From: Anaerolineae bacterium
GTDB lineage: Bacteria > Chloroflexota > Anaerolineae > Anaerolineales > RBG-16-64-43
DNA: 44,206 nt
Reading direction: 5' to 3'
Assembly (NCBI GenBank): GCA_003141675.1
Contig: PLND01000046.1
Location: 26,625 to 70,830 of the forward strand
Both the position numbers and the translations under genes were made by a program. The number at the start of each line of letters is the position of its first letter. The stretch's first letter is position 1. Positions 14,854 to 23,612 of this stretch are shown piece by piece. The notes beneath the pieces are model-generated. The model ran no database searches. It had not been told where the DNA came from and saw only the letters and a program-made list of their open reading frames with translations.

Positions 14854-15504
14854 TTAGGCCTTCTCGCCGATTTTTGATTTAACGTTTGCATGAAAGCCGC
14901 ATTCACACTGGATGACGCCGGCTTTGTCGGGAAGGATATTCCGCAGGTCTCTCCCGCACCTGGGGCAGCGGGAGGAGAACAAGCCCTGCAGCCGCTGGGC
15001 GACGGATCGCCGATAAACCGCATACATCGCGTCCACCCTTTTCTTATACCATTCCCATAACCCGCGCACGCCCTGCGGGACGAGCACGATTGCGGCGAGG
15101 ATCCCGATGATGACCGCTGCCGCCAGCGCGTTTCCCACCAGCAGGCTGAGGCCATAGTGCACCGCTCCAACGAGCAGGAAGAGAATCACTACCGCAAGGA
15201 TTTTTCCAACTCCGGCCAGGAAACGCGACAGCACGGGAACAGGACTCCAGTATCTGCCGAACAATTCCTGAAGTTCGTCGTGCATTTCCTCCAGGGAAAT
15301 TTCCTGGTCGGCAACCCGTTTGGCCTGCGCCGCGATGTGGTAATACTTCCCGTATACCGGAAGAACACGCCCCTTATTTCGATCTTCCCAAATGATTAAT
15401 TCATTAAAAACCCAGGATGAGGGTTTTTTCTCCCTGCGTTGGGTTTCCAATAAAGTTTCGGTTTCCTGCATTGCTTCTACCGGCGTAAATGGAAGAAAGA
15501 ACAT
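14854..15504 (-). CDS. Membrane protein with C-terminal zinc ribbon
   Basis: A protein of about 216 residues. The N-terminal half is soluble (EDRNKGRVLPVYGKYYHIA). Two adjacent hydrophobic segments follow, near residues 99-114 (ILAVVILFLLVGAVHY) and 123-142. The C-terminal end carries CPRCGRDL and CECGF, a four-Cys zinc ribbon. No named family was recognised. The start is uncertain: ATG at 15504 has AAGGGGA about 14 nt upstream; a later ATG at 15471 and an earlier one at 15567 are possible. It stands alone on the reverse strand between miaA (convergent) and msrB. Confidence 0.75.
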   Translation of the reverse strand: MFFLPFTPVEAMQETETLLETQRREKKPSSWVFNELIIWEDRNKGRVLPVYGKYYHIAAQAKRVADQEISLEEMHDELQELFGRYWSPVPVLSRFLAGVGKILAVVILFLLVGAVHYGLSLLVGNALAAAVIIGILAAIVLVPQGVRGLWEWYKKRVDAMYAVYRRSVAQRLQGLFSSRCPRCGRDLRNILPDKAGVIQCECGFHANVKSKIGEKA

Positions 15505-15733
15505 ATTTAAACCGCGTCCCCTTTCTGCACAACGGCATTCGGCAGTTGAAATATGGCGTCTCAACACGAGCCGATGCCGACCCTCTCGATTATAATGGCG
15601 GAAGATTTACCTTTGCGGGAGGACCATTCATCGGGCTGACTTCTCAACCCGGCGACGAAAAGCGGCGGAATATGGAACTCCGCCCGACTTGAAGCTCAAT
15701 TACTTTATACGCGAAATGACGTATAATTTTCAA

Positions 15734-15748
15734 CCCTCCCAAGGAGGG
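15734..15748 (-). terminator. Possible terminator hairpin after msrB
   Basis: CCCTCC-CAA-GGAGGG, a 6-bp stem about 50 bp downstream of the msrB stop, with TTGAAAATT following on the reverse strand. The T-run is short, so this is a weak call. Confidence 0.4.
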
Positions 15749-15799
15749 AAAATCCCTTGGGATGCAAAAGCCGCTGAAATAAACCCCGTTCCCTCGGCC

Positions 15800-16282
15800 T
15801 CAGGGAACTTTTTTTACGGAACCTTTATCCGCTTCCGGCTTGTCGAATAGGGAGAGGAATTTTCCATATCCTTCGGCTTCCATGTTTTCGACCGGGATGA
15901 AACGCAGCGCGCCGGAATTCATGCAAAAGCGCTTTCCCGTCGGTTCGGGGCCATCGTCGAATACATGCCCCAAATGCGAATCCGCATTCCGCGATCGCAC
16001 CTCGGTCCGCTCTATTCCCATTTCACGGTCAATATGGAACGTTAAATTGGCCTTCTCAAGCGGTTTGAAAAAACTCGGCCAGCCGGTTCCGGAGTCGTAT
16101 TTCTCCAATGAACTGAAGAGCGGTTCGCCCGAAACCACGTCCACATAAATTCCAGGCCGCTTATTGTTCCAATATGCATTCTGGAAAGGCAGTTCGGTGT
16201 TCGAGCATTGCGTAATCTGATATTGATCGGGCGTCAGACGTTGACGGATTTCGTCATCCGAGGGTTTCTTATATTCAGCCAT
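15800..16282 (-). CDS. msrB: Peptide-methionine (R)-S-oxide reductase
   Basis: A 160-residue MsrB, which reduces the R-sulfoxide of methionine in oxidised proteins. The catalytic Cys is C120 in [19 protein letters not shown] and [11 protein letters not shown] are the other active-site blocks. The two CxxC pairs of zinc-binding MsrB are absent (SGEPLF stands where CGxPLF would be), so this is the zinc-free type. Cys26 in [10 protein letters not shown] is a possible resolving Cys. The start at 16282 is chosen because GAAGG stands 5 nt upstream; the ATG four codons earlier (16294) overlaps that site. Confidence 0.93.
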   Translation of the reverse strand: MAEYKKPSDDEIRQRLTPDQYQITQCSNTELPFQNAYWNNKRPGIYVDVVSGEPLFSSLEKYDSGTGWPSFFKPLEKANLTFHIDREMGIERTEVRSRNADSHLGHVFDDGPEPTGKRFCMNSGALRFIPVENMEAEGYGKFLSLFDKPEADKGSVKKVP

Positions 16283-16607
16283 GGCAACCTTCATTAAATA
16301 GAAGTGTTGATATCGATTTAAGTCTTTCCTGCGGAATATTATGCCAGCGCAGGATTCTCTAAATATTATATATCTAATCCATTTTATCTATATTAATATT
16401 TGTTTTCTTTATCTCGTTATCCCTCTTGGAAAACGCAGATTATCGGGCAAAATATTGATTAAATTTCACAAGGTAACGTCCAACTCCCCAACCGCAAGTC
16501 AGAAAATACTTCCCCTGGACAGCGCAACCGGATCATCAGCAGGAACACCGACAACATTTCACGGCCCATCATCCAGTACGCGCGGGAGAGCGATGCCGCA
16601 AGGAGCG
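16283..16607. other. Intergenic region, no gene seen
   Basis: About 325 bp upstream of msrB and downstream of the permease genes. The msrB-proximal half is A+T-rich (ATATTATATATCTAATCC and similar) and probably holds the msrB promoter, but no convincing -35/-10 pair stands out. The other half has coding-like composition without a recognisable product; it may be decayed 3' sequence of the transporter operon. Confidence 0.5.
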
Positions 16608-17426
16608 TCACCGTCCATCCCTTTCCATCCCCCAGCGGCCGATGCGCTGCACCGCCAGAACCGTAACCGCCAGCACCAATGCAATCGCGGCCGCCTGCGC
16701 GGGAGCCTGCCAGAAAACCAGCCGTGCTTCGCCGAGCATCCGTCCCCATTCGGCGGCCGAAGGCGAACCGCCGAAACCCAGGAACGTAAGCGACGCGGCG
16801 TTCACGAGCGCCCACCCAAAATGCAATGCGCCGTATGCGGAGAGCGGGCCGGCGATATTTGGAAGCAGATGCGATCTCATCATCCGGATCCCGCGCGCAG
16901 CCAGGGCACGCGAAGCGAGAAAATATTCGCGGTTGCGGATCTGCATCGCCTCGGCCCGTGCCAGCCGCGCGAAGGTGGCGGCTCCGCCCACACCCACCGC
17001 GATTGCCACCGCCATCTCCCCGGGCCCGAGGGCGGCCAGGATCACCAGCGCCAAGATCAGCGCCGGCACCGAGAGAGCCACATCCATCATGCGATTAAGC
17101 ACCCGGTCGATCCATCCTCCGGATACACCGGCTGCCATCCCCCACGTTCCACCCAGTAGGATTGAAAGGCACGCCGCGGCCGTCGCGACCGCCAGCGTGT
17201 GAATTCCTCCGGCCAGCAGCCGCCATCCGAAATCCCGGCCCAGCAAATCCGTTCCCAGCCAATGCTGCCAGGAGGGCGATTGCAGCGGCAGACCTTGCGC
17301 CGGAACGGGAAACAGCACGGTCCAGATCCCGCCGGCGATAATCACCAGCAACCAAAGGAGTGCAGCCCGCGGGATATCGCGGCGTTCGGAAGGCAGGCTT
17401 GAGCTCAACGTTCCGGCTTGGTTCAT
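16608..17426 (-). CDS. Peptide/nickel-type ABC transporter permease (DppC-like)
   Basis: A 272-residue permease with the OppC/DppC pattern: an N-terminal helix (LLWLLVIIAGGIWTVLF), the HWLGTDLLGRDFGWRLLAGG block just before the transport domain, and the cytoplasmic coupling segment SRALAARGIRMMRSHLLPNIAGPL, which contacts the ATPase. Five to six membrane helices. It begins one base into the stop of the DppB-like gene (TGATG), so the two subunits are translationally coupled. No binding protein or ATPase gene is next to it, so the substrate (peptide, nickel or other) cannot be told. Confidence 0.9.
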   Translation of the reverse strand: MNQAGTLSSSLPSERRDIPRAALLWLLVIIAGGIWTVLFPVPAQGLPLQSPSWQHWLGTDLLGRDFGWRLLAGGIHTLAVATAAACLSILLGGTWGMAAGVSGGWIDRVLNRMMDVALSVPALILALVILAALGPGEMAVAIAVGVGGAATFARLARAEAMQIRNREYFLASRALAARGIRMMRSHLLPNIAGPLSAYGALHFGWALVNAASLTFLGFGGSPSAAEWGRMLGEARLVFWQAPAQAAAIALVLAVTVLAVQRIGRWGMERDGR

Positions 17427-18355
17427 CACCCATCCCGCAGGCGCGGATCTAAGACGGCGGCCGCAAAGTCTGCGATGATGCCAAAGAACACATACCCCAG
17501 GGCGGCCAGCGCCAGCACCGCCTGCACCACCGGATAGTCTCCGCGTAAAATCGCATCCACCAGCATCCGTCCGAGCCCGGGTCGGGCGAAGACCACCTCG
17601 GTGATCATTGTTCCACCCAGGAGGAAGGCGGCTTCCATTCCCGCCAGCGCGAGCAGGGGTGCCAGGTACGCGCGCAGCAATCTCCAATCGAAACGGATGC
17701 CGCGCGGAAAACCGTGGGCCTGCATGGCGAGGCGGAACGGTTCGCCGCGGGATTGGCGGATGGACGATTCGGTTGCGCGCCCGATGCTGCATCCGACGGT
17801 GACCGCCAAAGCCGCCGCCGGCATCAGCAGGCGCACCGCGGCGCGCACCGGTTCCGTTGCCGCCGCCGAGAGCAAAGGCACCGACGCCCAAAGGAGAATC
17901 AATCCGGACCAGGCTACCGGCGTGGCCGCGCCGATCGCGAGCAACGCGCCGGTGATGCGTCCGATCCTCCCCCGCGTTCCCCGTTCGTCCCGGCGCGAGG
18001 CGACCGCGCCGAAGCCGATCCCAAAAATCACCGAGAGCAGCCAGGCGACGACCGCCAGCGGTACGGTATACCCGGCGGCCTCGGCGATCATTCCGGCCAC
18101 GTCCTGGCCGCTGAAGATCGACCGTCCCAGATCGCCGCGCGCAATGCCGCTGAGATAGTCCGCATACTGCGCGAGCAGCGGCCGGTCCAATCCGAGCAAG
18201 CGGCGCATGTCCGCCGCCTGCTGCCCGGTCGCCAGACCCTGCGAGAGCAGCGCGGCCATCGGGTCGACGCGCCCGATCCGCAGCGCGAAGAATGCGAGGG
18301 TTGCCACGGCCCAAACAACGATCAGGCCCTCCAGCAGGCGTCTCAGAAATGACAT
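17426..18355 (-). CDS. Peptide/nickel-type ABC transporter permease (DppB-like)
   Basis: A 309-residue permease starting MSFLRRLLEGLIVVWAV, with the DppB layout: first helix, a periplasmic region with LGLDRPLLAQYADYLSGIARGDLGRS, then five helices; the coupling motif is MQAHGFPRGIRFDWRLLRAYLAPL, and TEVVFARPGLGRMLVDAILRGDYPVVQ is the typical C-terminal block. The start at 18355 is favoured by the family N-terminus; an upstream frame runs through the divergent fhaA promoter region. It forms an operon with the DppC-like gene and is divergent from fhaA. Confidence 0.9.
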   Translation of the reverse strand: MSFLRRLLEGLIVVWAVATLAFFALRIGRVDPMAALLSQGLATGQQAADMRRLLGLDRPLLAQYADYLSGIARGDLGRSIFSGQDVAGMIAEAAGYTVPLAVVAWLLSVIFGIGFGAVASRRDERGTRGRIGRITGALLAIGAATPVAWSGLILLWASVPLLSAAATEPVRAAVRLLMPAAALAVTVGCSIGRATESSIRQSRGEPFRLAMQAHGFPRGIRFDWRLLRAYLAPLLALAGMEAAFLLGGTMITEVVFARPGLGRMLVDAILRGDYPVVQAVLALAALGYVFFGIIADFAAAVLDPRLRDG

Positions 18356-18402
18356 GCCGAATATTGTACCCAACTCCGCAACGGCCGGAATACCGGAGGG
18401 AT

Positions 18403-18408
18403 ATAATT
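18403..18408 (+). promoter_or_regulatory. Possible -10 box for the fha-rodA operon
   Basis: TATAAT 22 bp before the fhaA start codon, inside the 74-bp divergent space shared with the permease operon. No good -35 at 17 bp and no TG extension, so support is limited to the hexamer and its position. Confidence 0.4.
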
Positions 18409-18429
18409 GCCCATTGCCCGGGAGAGGAA

Positions 18430-19233
18430 ATGGCCGATCCACTGCGCAAGATTGAAATTCAGCTCGAGAATCTCTTCGAAAAGAGAACCGGCACCCTGTC
18501 CGCTCAGTCGATGCACACCGGGAAGATCCTCGCACGCCTGATCGAAACGCTCGAGGAAAGCGCCCGGCCGGGGCCCGATGGACGCTGGATTGCCCCGAAC
18601 GTTTTCCACTTGGCGCTGGGGAAGCGAATCTCGCAGAGCGCATCTTCCATTCCGGACCTGAAGGTTCTGCTGACGGCCAAGGTGGAGGAACACATCAGAC
18701 AGAGCGAGATGATTTTGCTCCATCCAATCCGGATCGAATGGGAAACCGATCTTTCCCTGCGCGAGGAAAGCATCCGCGCCAATGCGGAAATTTTTCGTTC
18801 CGGCGAGGAAAGCACGGATGCCTTTCCCCCCGAGCCCCATCCGGCCATCACGCTGCCGCGCGGCGCGTTTCTCATCGTCAACGGGCGGCGCCACGTTGCG
18901 CTCAACCGGCCGGTGATTAACATCGGCCGCCAACTCGACAATCACCTGGTGCTGGACGACACACTGGTCAGCCGCCGGCACGCGCAGTTGCGGGCGCGCG
19001 AGGGACAGTATCTGCTCACCGACCTGGGATCCAAACACGGGATCCGGGTGAACAACATCACCGTCCACGAGTGGGTGCTGCAACCCGGGGATGTGTTCCG
19101 CCTGGGCAACACCGAACTCATCTACGGCGACGACCGCGAGGAAAGCATCACCCAGCCGATCCGGCCGGAGAATACGCCCGCCGCCCCGCCCGATCACCCC
19201 GCCCCCGCCGGAGAGGAAGGAACGCCCGGATGA
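18430..19233 (+). CDS. fhaA: FhaA-like protein (DUF3662 and FHA domains)
   Basis: A 267-residue cytoplasmic protein. Residues 1-120 match the DUF3662/FhaA N-terminal domain (PLRKIEIQLENLFEK, then ALGKRISQSASSIPDLKVLL). A linker follows, then an FHA domain at about 155-235 with INIGRQLDNHLVLDDTLVSRRHAQL and DLGSKHGIRVNN, the phosphothreonine-binding loops. In Mycobacterium FhaA reads Ser/Thr kinase signals and regulates peptidoglycan synthesis. GGAGAGG before the ATG gives a strong start. It overlaps fhaB by 4 nt. No Ser/Thr kinase or phosphatase is present in the window, unlike the actinobacterial cluster. Confidence 0.9.
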   Translation: MADPLRKIEIQLENLFEKRTGTLSAQSMHTGKILARLIETLEESARPGPDGRWIAPNVFHLALGKRISQSASSIPDLKVLLTAKVEEHIRQSEMILLHPIRIEWETDLSLREESIRANAEIFRSGEESTDAFPPEPHPAITLPRGAFLIVNGRRHVALNRPVINIGRQLDNHLVLDDTLVSRRHAQLRAREGQYLLTDLGSKHGIRVNNITVHEWVLQPGDVFRLGNTELIYGDDREESITQPIRPENTPAAPPDHPAPAGEEGTPG

Positions 19234-19706
19234 GCGCGTCAATCCTGATGCTCTCGGCCCGCATCGCGCTCGCCGTTTGTCTGTATGCATTCCTGTCGCT
19301 GATCCTGATCGTCCTTTGGCGCGATCTGCGCGCGGCGCAATCCTTCGGCACCGTCCGGGGTCGGCGTCCGGTCCTGCAAAGGATTCGCGCTGACGGCACG
19401 CCGTCCCAAGAGTTTTCCCTCTCGAAGGATTCGTGCTTGATCGGACGATCCTCCGGCATGGAGATTCCTCTCGCCGACGAGACCGTATCCGCGGTGCACG
19501 CCCGGGTCTGGAAGGAAGGCGACCGTTGGTGGCTGGAGGATCTCGACTCCCGCAACGGAACGTTTCTCAACCAAATTCCGATGGCTAAAAGCGCGGTCCT
19601 ATGCTCGGGTGACCGGATCCGTATCGGCCGCATCCTGCTGGAGTTCCGCGCCGGGGAATCCGCAACGGTCCCCAACCCTCCGCCTTCCGCGGAACCGCCC
19701 GCATGA
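19230..19706 (+). CDS. fhaB: FhaB-like membrane-anchored FHA protein
   Basis: A 158-residue protein with one N-terminal membrane helix (ARIALAVCLYAFLSLILIVLW, 10-30) and a cytoplasmic FHA domain at about 65-140: CLIGRSSGMEIPLADETVSAVHARV and DLDSRNGTFLNQ keep the Arg, Ser and Asn residues that bind phosphothreonine. Actinobacterial FhaB (FipA) links kinase signalling to cell division. The start overlaps the fhaA stop and its stop overlaps the next start (both ATGA), so all three proteins should be made in fixed ratio. Confidence 0.9.
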   Translation: MSASILMLSARIALAVCLYAFLSLILIVLWRDLRAAQSFGTVRGRRPVLQRIRADGTPSQEFSLSKDSCLIGRSSGMEIPLADETVSAVHARVWKEGDRWWLEDLDSRNGTFLNQIPMAKSAVLCSGDRIRIGRILLEFRAGESATVPNPPPSAEPPA

Positions 19707-22237
19707 ATGATCGCTCGCGTTTGGAAGCGATACTGCTGGGGCTTGGATTCGCCTTCCAGGCCTTTAACGCCGCAGCGCTGCTGCTGGCTCCGTCGGTACA
19801 GGACGGCCGCTGGAATTTCCAGTCGGCGTATCTGGTGGCGTTTATTCCACTTGCGGTTTGGGGAGCGGCGGCCTGGATCGTCCATTGGCAGCTTGATCGG
19901 ACGCTCCCCGGCCGCGATCCCTTCCTCTTCCCCACGGCGATGTTCTTGTGCGGATGGGGGGTGCAAATCCTCGCGCGGTTATCGCCGTACACAGCGCTCC
20001 GTCAAACACTGTGGCTGGCGGTCGCCGCAACCGCGGTCATCGTCATCCTGCATCTCCCCCACGATCTGGAATGGCTGAGAAAATACCGCTACCTGTGGCT
20101 GGGTGCGGCTCTGATTGCGCTGGCCGCCACACTTTTCATCGGCGTAGGTGCCGAGCCGGGGTCGGCACGGTTGTGGCTTGGATTGGATGGAATCTTTTTC
20201 CAACCCTCGGAATTCCTGCGCTGGGTGTTGCCCGTTTTTGCCGCATTCACGCTCTCGCCCGGTAAAGACTCCTCCGAGGCCCCCCGCCCGAGGGCTGCGC
20301 TCCCGGTGGTTCTCTTCGGCGCGGCGGGGGTCGGGCTGCACCTCCTCCAGCAAGACCTGGGCGCGGCAGTCCTGCTGATCACCGCGATCGTCATTCTGCT
20401 TTATCTGGCCTACCGCAAACCGATCATTCCGATATTGGGCATTTTGCTGACCGCTTCCTTGCTGGGCGCCGGGTACGCCGTCGACGCCACCGTACGAATG
20501 CGGTTGGCCACCTGGTGGAATCCGTGGGCGGATCCGTCCAACACTTCGTATCAGGTGGTGCAATCGCTGATCTCAGTAGCCGCCGGAGGCTTGATCGGCC
20601 GCGGGCCCGGATTGGGCGCGCCGGCGCTGGTTCCGGTGGCGTATTCCGATTTTCTGTTCACCGCTCTGAGCGAAGAATACGGCGTGGTGGGCGCGGTGGG
20701 GTGCCTGATTGCGATCGCCATCCTCGTGATGCGCGGATTTCATGCGGCGCTGCGCTCCCCTCGTAGCGCCGGCCGGCTGATCGCCGGATGCCTGAGTGCA
20801 CTGCTGGGGATCCAATCCATCGTCATCATCGGGGGCGTTCTCCGCCTGCTCCCCCTCACCGGCGTCACCCTGCCCTTCATGAGCTACGGCGGCTCCTCGC
20901 TCCTGGCCAGCATGATCGTGCTGGGATTGCTGCTGGTCCTTTCGGTGCCCGCGCCGGATTGTGCGCGCGATGTTTCCGCGGATCGACCGATGCAGACGAT
21001 GGCCGCCGTGCTCATTCTGGCGTTCGCCGCAGCCGGGATTTCCTTGGGATGGTGGGGTATTTACCGCGCGTCCGCGCTCCGCGAACGAACCGACAACTAC
21101 CGGCGCGTGTTGCACGACCGCCAGGCGCGGCGCGGAAATCTCTACGACCGCAACGGCGAGCCGCTCGCGCTGACCGCCGGTGCGCCGGGAAGTTACACGC
21201 GCCAGTACCCCGACCCGGCGGCCGCCCCGGTCGTCGGCTACACCACAGCCTATTACGGTCAGGGCGGGATGGAATCCGTTCTCGATCCGTGGCTTCGCGG
21301 TGAGGCGGCACGCAATTCCCTCGACATCTGGTGGTCGGAAACGGTTCTGGGCGTTCCGGCCGAAGGCGTGGATGCATATCTCACCGTTGACCGTACCCTG
21401 CTGGATTCCGGAAGCGCCTGGATGGGCGGGCAAGCCGGCGCGATCGTCGCGATGCATGCCGGAAGCGGGGAAATCCTTGCGCTCGTCTCGATGCCCACGT
21501 ACAATCCGGCAACACTCGCACAAAACTGGGACAAGATCCTCAGCCAGCCACTCTCGCCCCTTCTCAACCGCGCCACCCAGGGTTTGTATCCGCCGGGACA
21601 AATGCTTTACCCGTTCCTCGCGGCGGAAGCCATCAACCGCGGATGGCTCGGAAGCGGTTCCGATCTATGTACAGCGCCCTTCTCCGATTGGATCCTCGCC
21701 CATCCCGATTTTCCGAATCAGGTTTTCTCCGCGTTCCGCTTCAATGCCGACCCGGTGATGGATTTGCCGACGGTCTACGCCCTCTCGCCGGCCTTTCCGG
21801 CGGATGCGGGCGGCGTTGCGCGGGAATTGGAGGGAGAGGGAAAGATTCTTATCAGCCCGATCCAGCTGGCCGTCGCCCTCGCGTCCATCGCGGACGGCGG
21901 GATGGCGCCCGCGCCGCGGTTGGTCTTGCGATTGGATTCACCCTCCGGATGGATCACGCCGGCGGTTCCCGGCCGGTCGGCGGCGATGATCCCGGCCGAT
22001 ACCGCCGCGCGTGTGAGGAATATGCTCGCACAATTTAACGGGGCCGGCAATCCGGCGGCATTGGAATGGACCGGCTGCGGCGGTGGTGCGGAAACCAACT
22101 CGGATGTTTCCTGGTATGCCGGGCTGCAAACGGGGACGGCCGATCCGATCGTGGTGGTCGCAGTGATGGAAGGACAACCGTCCAGCGCAGCGGATATCGG
22201 CCGGAAGGTTCTGGCCAAGGTGTTGGCCGCGGAATAA
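19703..22237 (+). CDS. Fused SEDS polymerase (RodA/FtsW) and PbpA-type penicillin-binding protein, transpeptidase motifs lost
   Basis: One 844-residue frame. Residues 1-415 are a SEDS glycosyltransferase with about ten membrane helices. Kept motifs are SYQVVQSLISVAAGGLIGRG, YSDFLF with the conserved Asp (D316), SEEYG and the PFMSYGGSS block (391-399). Residues 430-450 form a further helix, and 460-844 follow the PbpA family (RRGNLYDRNGEPLA, then GAIVAMHAGSGEILALVSMPTYNP and LLNRATQGLYPPG). The catalytic SxxK after YPPG is QMLY, so Ser is Gln633 and Lys is Tyr636; KTG is WTG (789-791). The transpeptidase therefore looks dead and may only scaffold or activate the SEDS half. It is the third gene of an overlapping fhaA-fhaB operon, matching the mycobacterial fhaA-fhaB-...-rodA-pbpA order. 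Confidence 0.9.
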   Translation: MNDRSRLEAILLGLGFAFQAFNAAALLLAPSVQDGRWNFQSAYLVAFIPLAVWGAAAWIVHWQLDRTLPGRDPFLFPTAMFLCGWGVQILARLSPYTALRQTLWLAVAATAVIVILHLPHDLEWLRKYRYLWLGAALIALAATLFIGVGAEPGSARLWLGLDGIFFQPSEFLRWVLPVFAAFTLSPGKDSSEAPRPRAALPVVLFGAAGVGLHLLQQDLGAAVLLITAIVILLYLAYRKPIIPILGILLTASLLGAGYAVDATVRMRLATWWNPWADPSNTSYQVVQSLISVAAGGLIGRGPGLGAPALVPVAYSDFLFTALSEEYGVVGAVGCLIAIAILVMRGFHAALRSPRSAGRLIAGCLSALLGIQSIVIIGGVLRLLPLTGVTLPFMSYGGSSLLASMIVLGLLLVLSVPAPDCARDVSADRPMQTMAAVLILAFAAAGISLGWWGIYRASALRERTDNYRRVLHDRQARRGNLYDRNGEPLALTAGAPGSYTRQYPDPAAAPVVGYTTAYYGQGGMESVLDPWLRGEAARNSLDIWWSETVLGVPAEGVDAYLTVDRTLLDSGSAWMGGQAGAIVAMHAGSGEILALVSMPTYNPATLAQNWDKILSQPLSPLLNRATQGLYPPGQMLYPFLAAEAINRGWLGSGSDLCTAPFSDWILAHPDFPNQVFSAFRFNADPVMDLPTVYALSPAFPADAGGVARELEGEGKILISPIQLAVALASIADGGMAPAPRLVLRLDSPSGWITPAVPGRSAAMIPADTAARVRNMLAQFNGAGNPAALEWTGCGGGAETNSDVSWYAGLQTGTADPIVVVAVMEGQPSSAADIGRKVLAKVLAAE

Positions 22238-22310
22238 ATTTTCTCCCGGGGGAATTTGCGTCTGTTCGATATAATTTGAGTACGTCGTTGCTTAGGCTGG
22301 AGATTCAGTT

Positions 22311-22582
22311 ACGCGGATTTATCGGATGAAACGAGTCCCGCGGATCGAACAAATCTCATAATGAATTCCTCAATGATTTATCCCGCTTTCGCGGGATGAG
22401 TAATCCCCCGCCCTTTGCGGCGCGAGAACTTGGGGGTTGCGCTCTGTGATAACGCGGCTTTCCGCGCGGTGGTTCATTCTCCGCGCAGGCTCTCCCGCCC
22501 TCGCGCTTGCCCTCGCGCCTGCCCTCGCGAAGCGGGGGAAGCGGGGGAAGCGGGGGCGGCGGGGAATCAGTTGAATCCGCGG
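22311..22582. repeat. Composite intergenic repeat module, copy 2
   Basis: Starts ACGCGGATTTATCGGAT and ends AATCCGCGG, with inside it the small palindrome TCCCGC-TTTC-GCGGGA (22381-22396) and a G+C block of CCCTCGCG units and GCGGGGGAA units (22498-22562). Layout matches the module at 14624-14770, here enlarged by an insertion. The remaining 22238-22687 sequence holds a TATAAT at 22270-22275 with no gene close behind it, and no coding region. Confidence 0.75.
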
Positions 22583-22687
22583 CATGCGTGTGCATAGGAT
22601 CGGAAAATACTGGGTTGACATGGCCAAACGCCTTTGTAAAATAAAAACAACCTAATTTCGATTTGAGGAATGGGGAATCCAATCATC

Positions 22688-23173
22688 ATGCCCGAATATT
22701 CCATCCGCCCGGTTCTTCCCGAGGATCGCGAATGGATCCGATCGTTCCTGGTGGAACACTGGGGATCGGATTTCGTCGTGGTTCATGAAACCGTTTTTTA
22801 CCCTCTGAAACTGCCCGGCTTCATTGCCCTGCAAGGAGTTGAGCGGGTGGGGTTGATTACCTACCTCCTTTCGGACCCAGACTGCGAAATCGCAACACTG
22901 GACAGCCTGACGCCTTCGCAAGGAATCGGTTCGGCGCTCATCGACACGGTGAAAACCATCGCCTTCCGCTCGGGTTGCCGGCGGTTGCGGCTGACCACAA
23001 CCAACGATAATCTTCGCGCCCTGCATTTCTATCAAAAGCGTGGATTTATATTGGCTGCGCTGCGTCCGAACGCCATTGAAAAAACACGGAAACTCAAGCC
23101 CATCCCGCTGCGGGGAGAAAACGGAATCCCAATTCGGGACGAGATCGATTTGGAAATAAACCTCGCCGACTAG
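22688..23173 (+). CDS. GNAT family N-acetyltransferase
   Basis: A single-domain GNAT of 161 residues. MPEYSIRPVLPEDREWIRSF is the usual first strand and helix; the acetyl-CoA loop is LTPSQGIGSALIDTV, followed by RRLRLTTTNDNLRALHFYQKRGF, which closes the fold. The acceptor is unknown; neighbours give no hint. An ATG 18 nt upstream (22670) is in frame, but its only ribosome site (GAGGA) directly touches it, so the later start is preferred with low certainty. The gene stands alone between two repeat-rich gaps. Confidence 0.85.
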   Translation: MPEYSIRPVLPEDREWIRSFLVEHWGSDFVVVHETVFYPLKLPGFIALQGVERVGLITYLLSDPDCEIATLDSLTPSQGIGSALIDTVKTIAFRSGCRRLRLTTTNDNLRALHFYQKRGFILAALRPNAIEKTRKLKPIPLRGENGIPIRDEIDLEINLAD

Positions 23174-23612
23174 AAATCCTTTTTTTCGCCAGGGGGATTT
23201 CTTGCGCGTTATTGTGAACCTTTCATCTTTTATTTAATAAATGCTGCGCTCAACCAAGTAGGCCAACCAATTCCAGGTTCACGTATTTATCCATCCCTGG
23301 ATGCTTTTCCGATGCATCTACCTCTATAAACTTTACCCATCAATATTACGCTTCTGTAGTCCCAGTTCACCGGTTTTGTCGTATCGCATCCGTGAAACTT
23401 ACTTTCTTCCGCCCCATCGGCTCCATTGTTTCAGCTCGCTGGCGATTCCGTTCATGATCAAGTTCACTGTTTTATGTCGCCGGGTCGGCCGCTCGTCATG
23501 CCGGTTCGAACGGACGCTTTCCGGCTGGCGGATTGCGATCGATTTCGATTATGGGTTGAAAGGGACTCCTCAAATGAAATCGTTATTTCCCGGCTTCCCG
23601 GCGTTTCATTGG
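23174..23612. other. Long intergenic region, no gene recognised
   Basis: About 440 bp with lower G+C than its neighbours. It holds the inverted repeat AGAAATCC/GGATTTCT (23172-23202) around a T-run just after the GNAT gene, and GTGAACCT/AGGTTCAC (23214-23221 and 23275-23282). A frame of about 113 codons on the plus strand from 23301 has no ribosome site and an unconvincing composition. It may be a decayed gene; I cannot name one. Confidence 0.55.
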
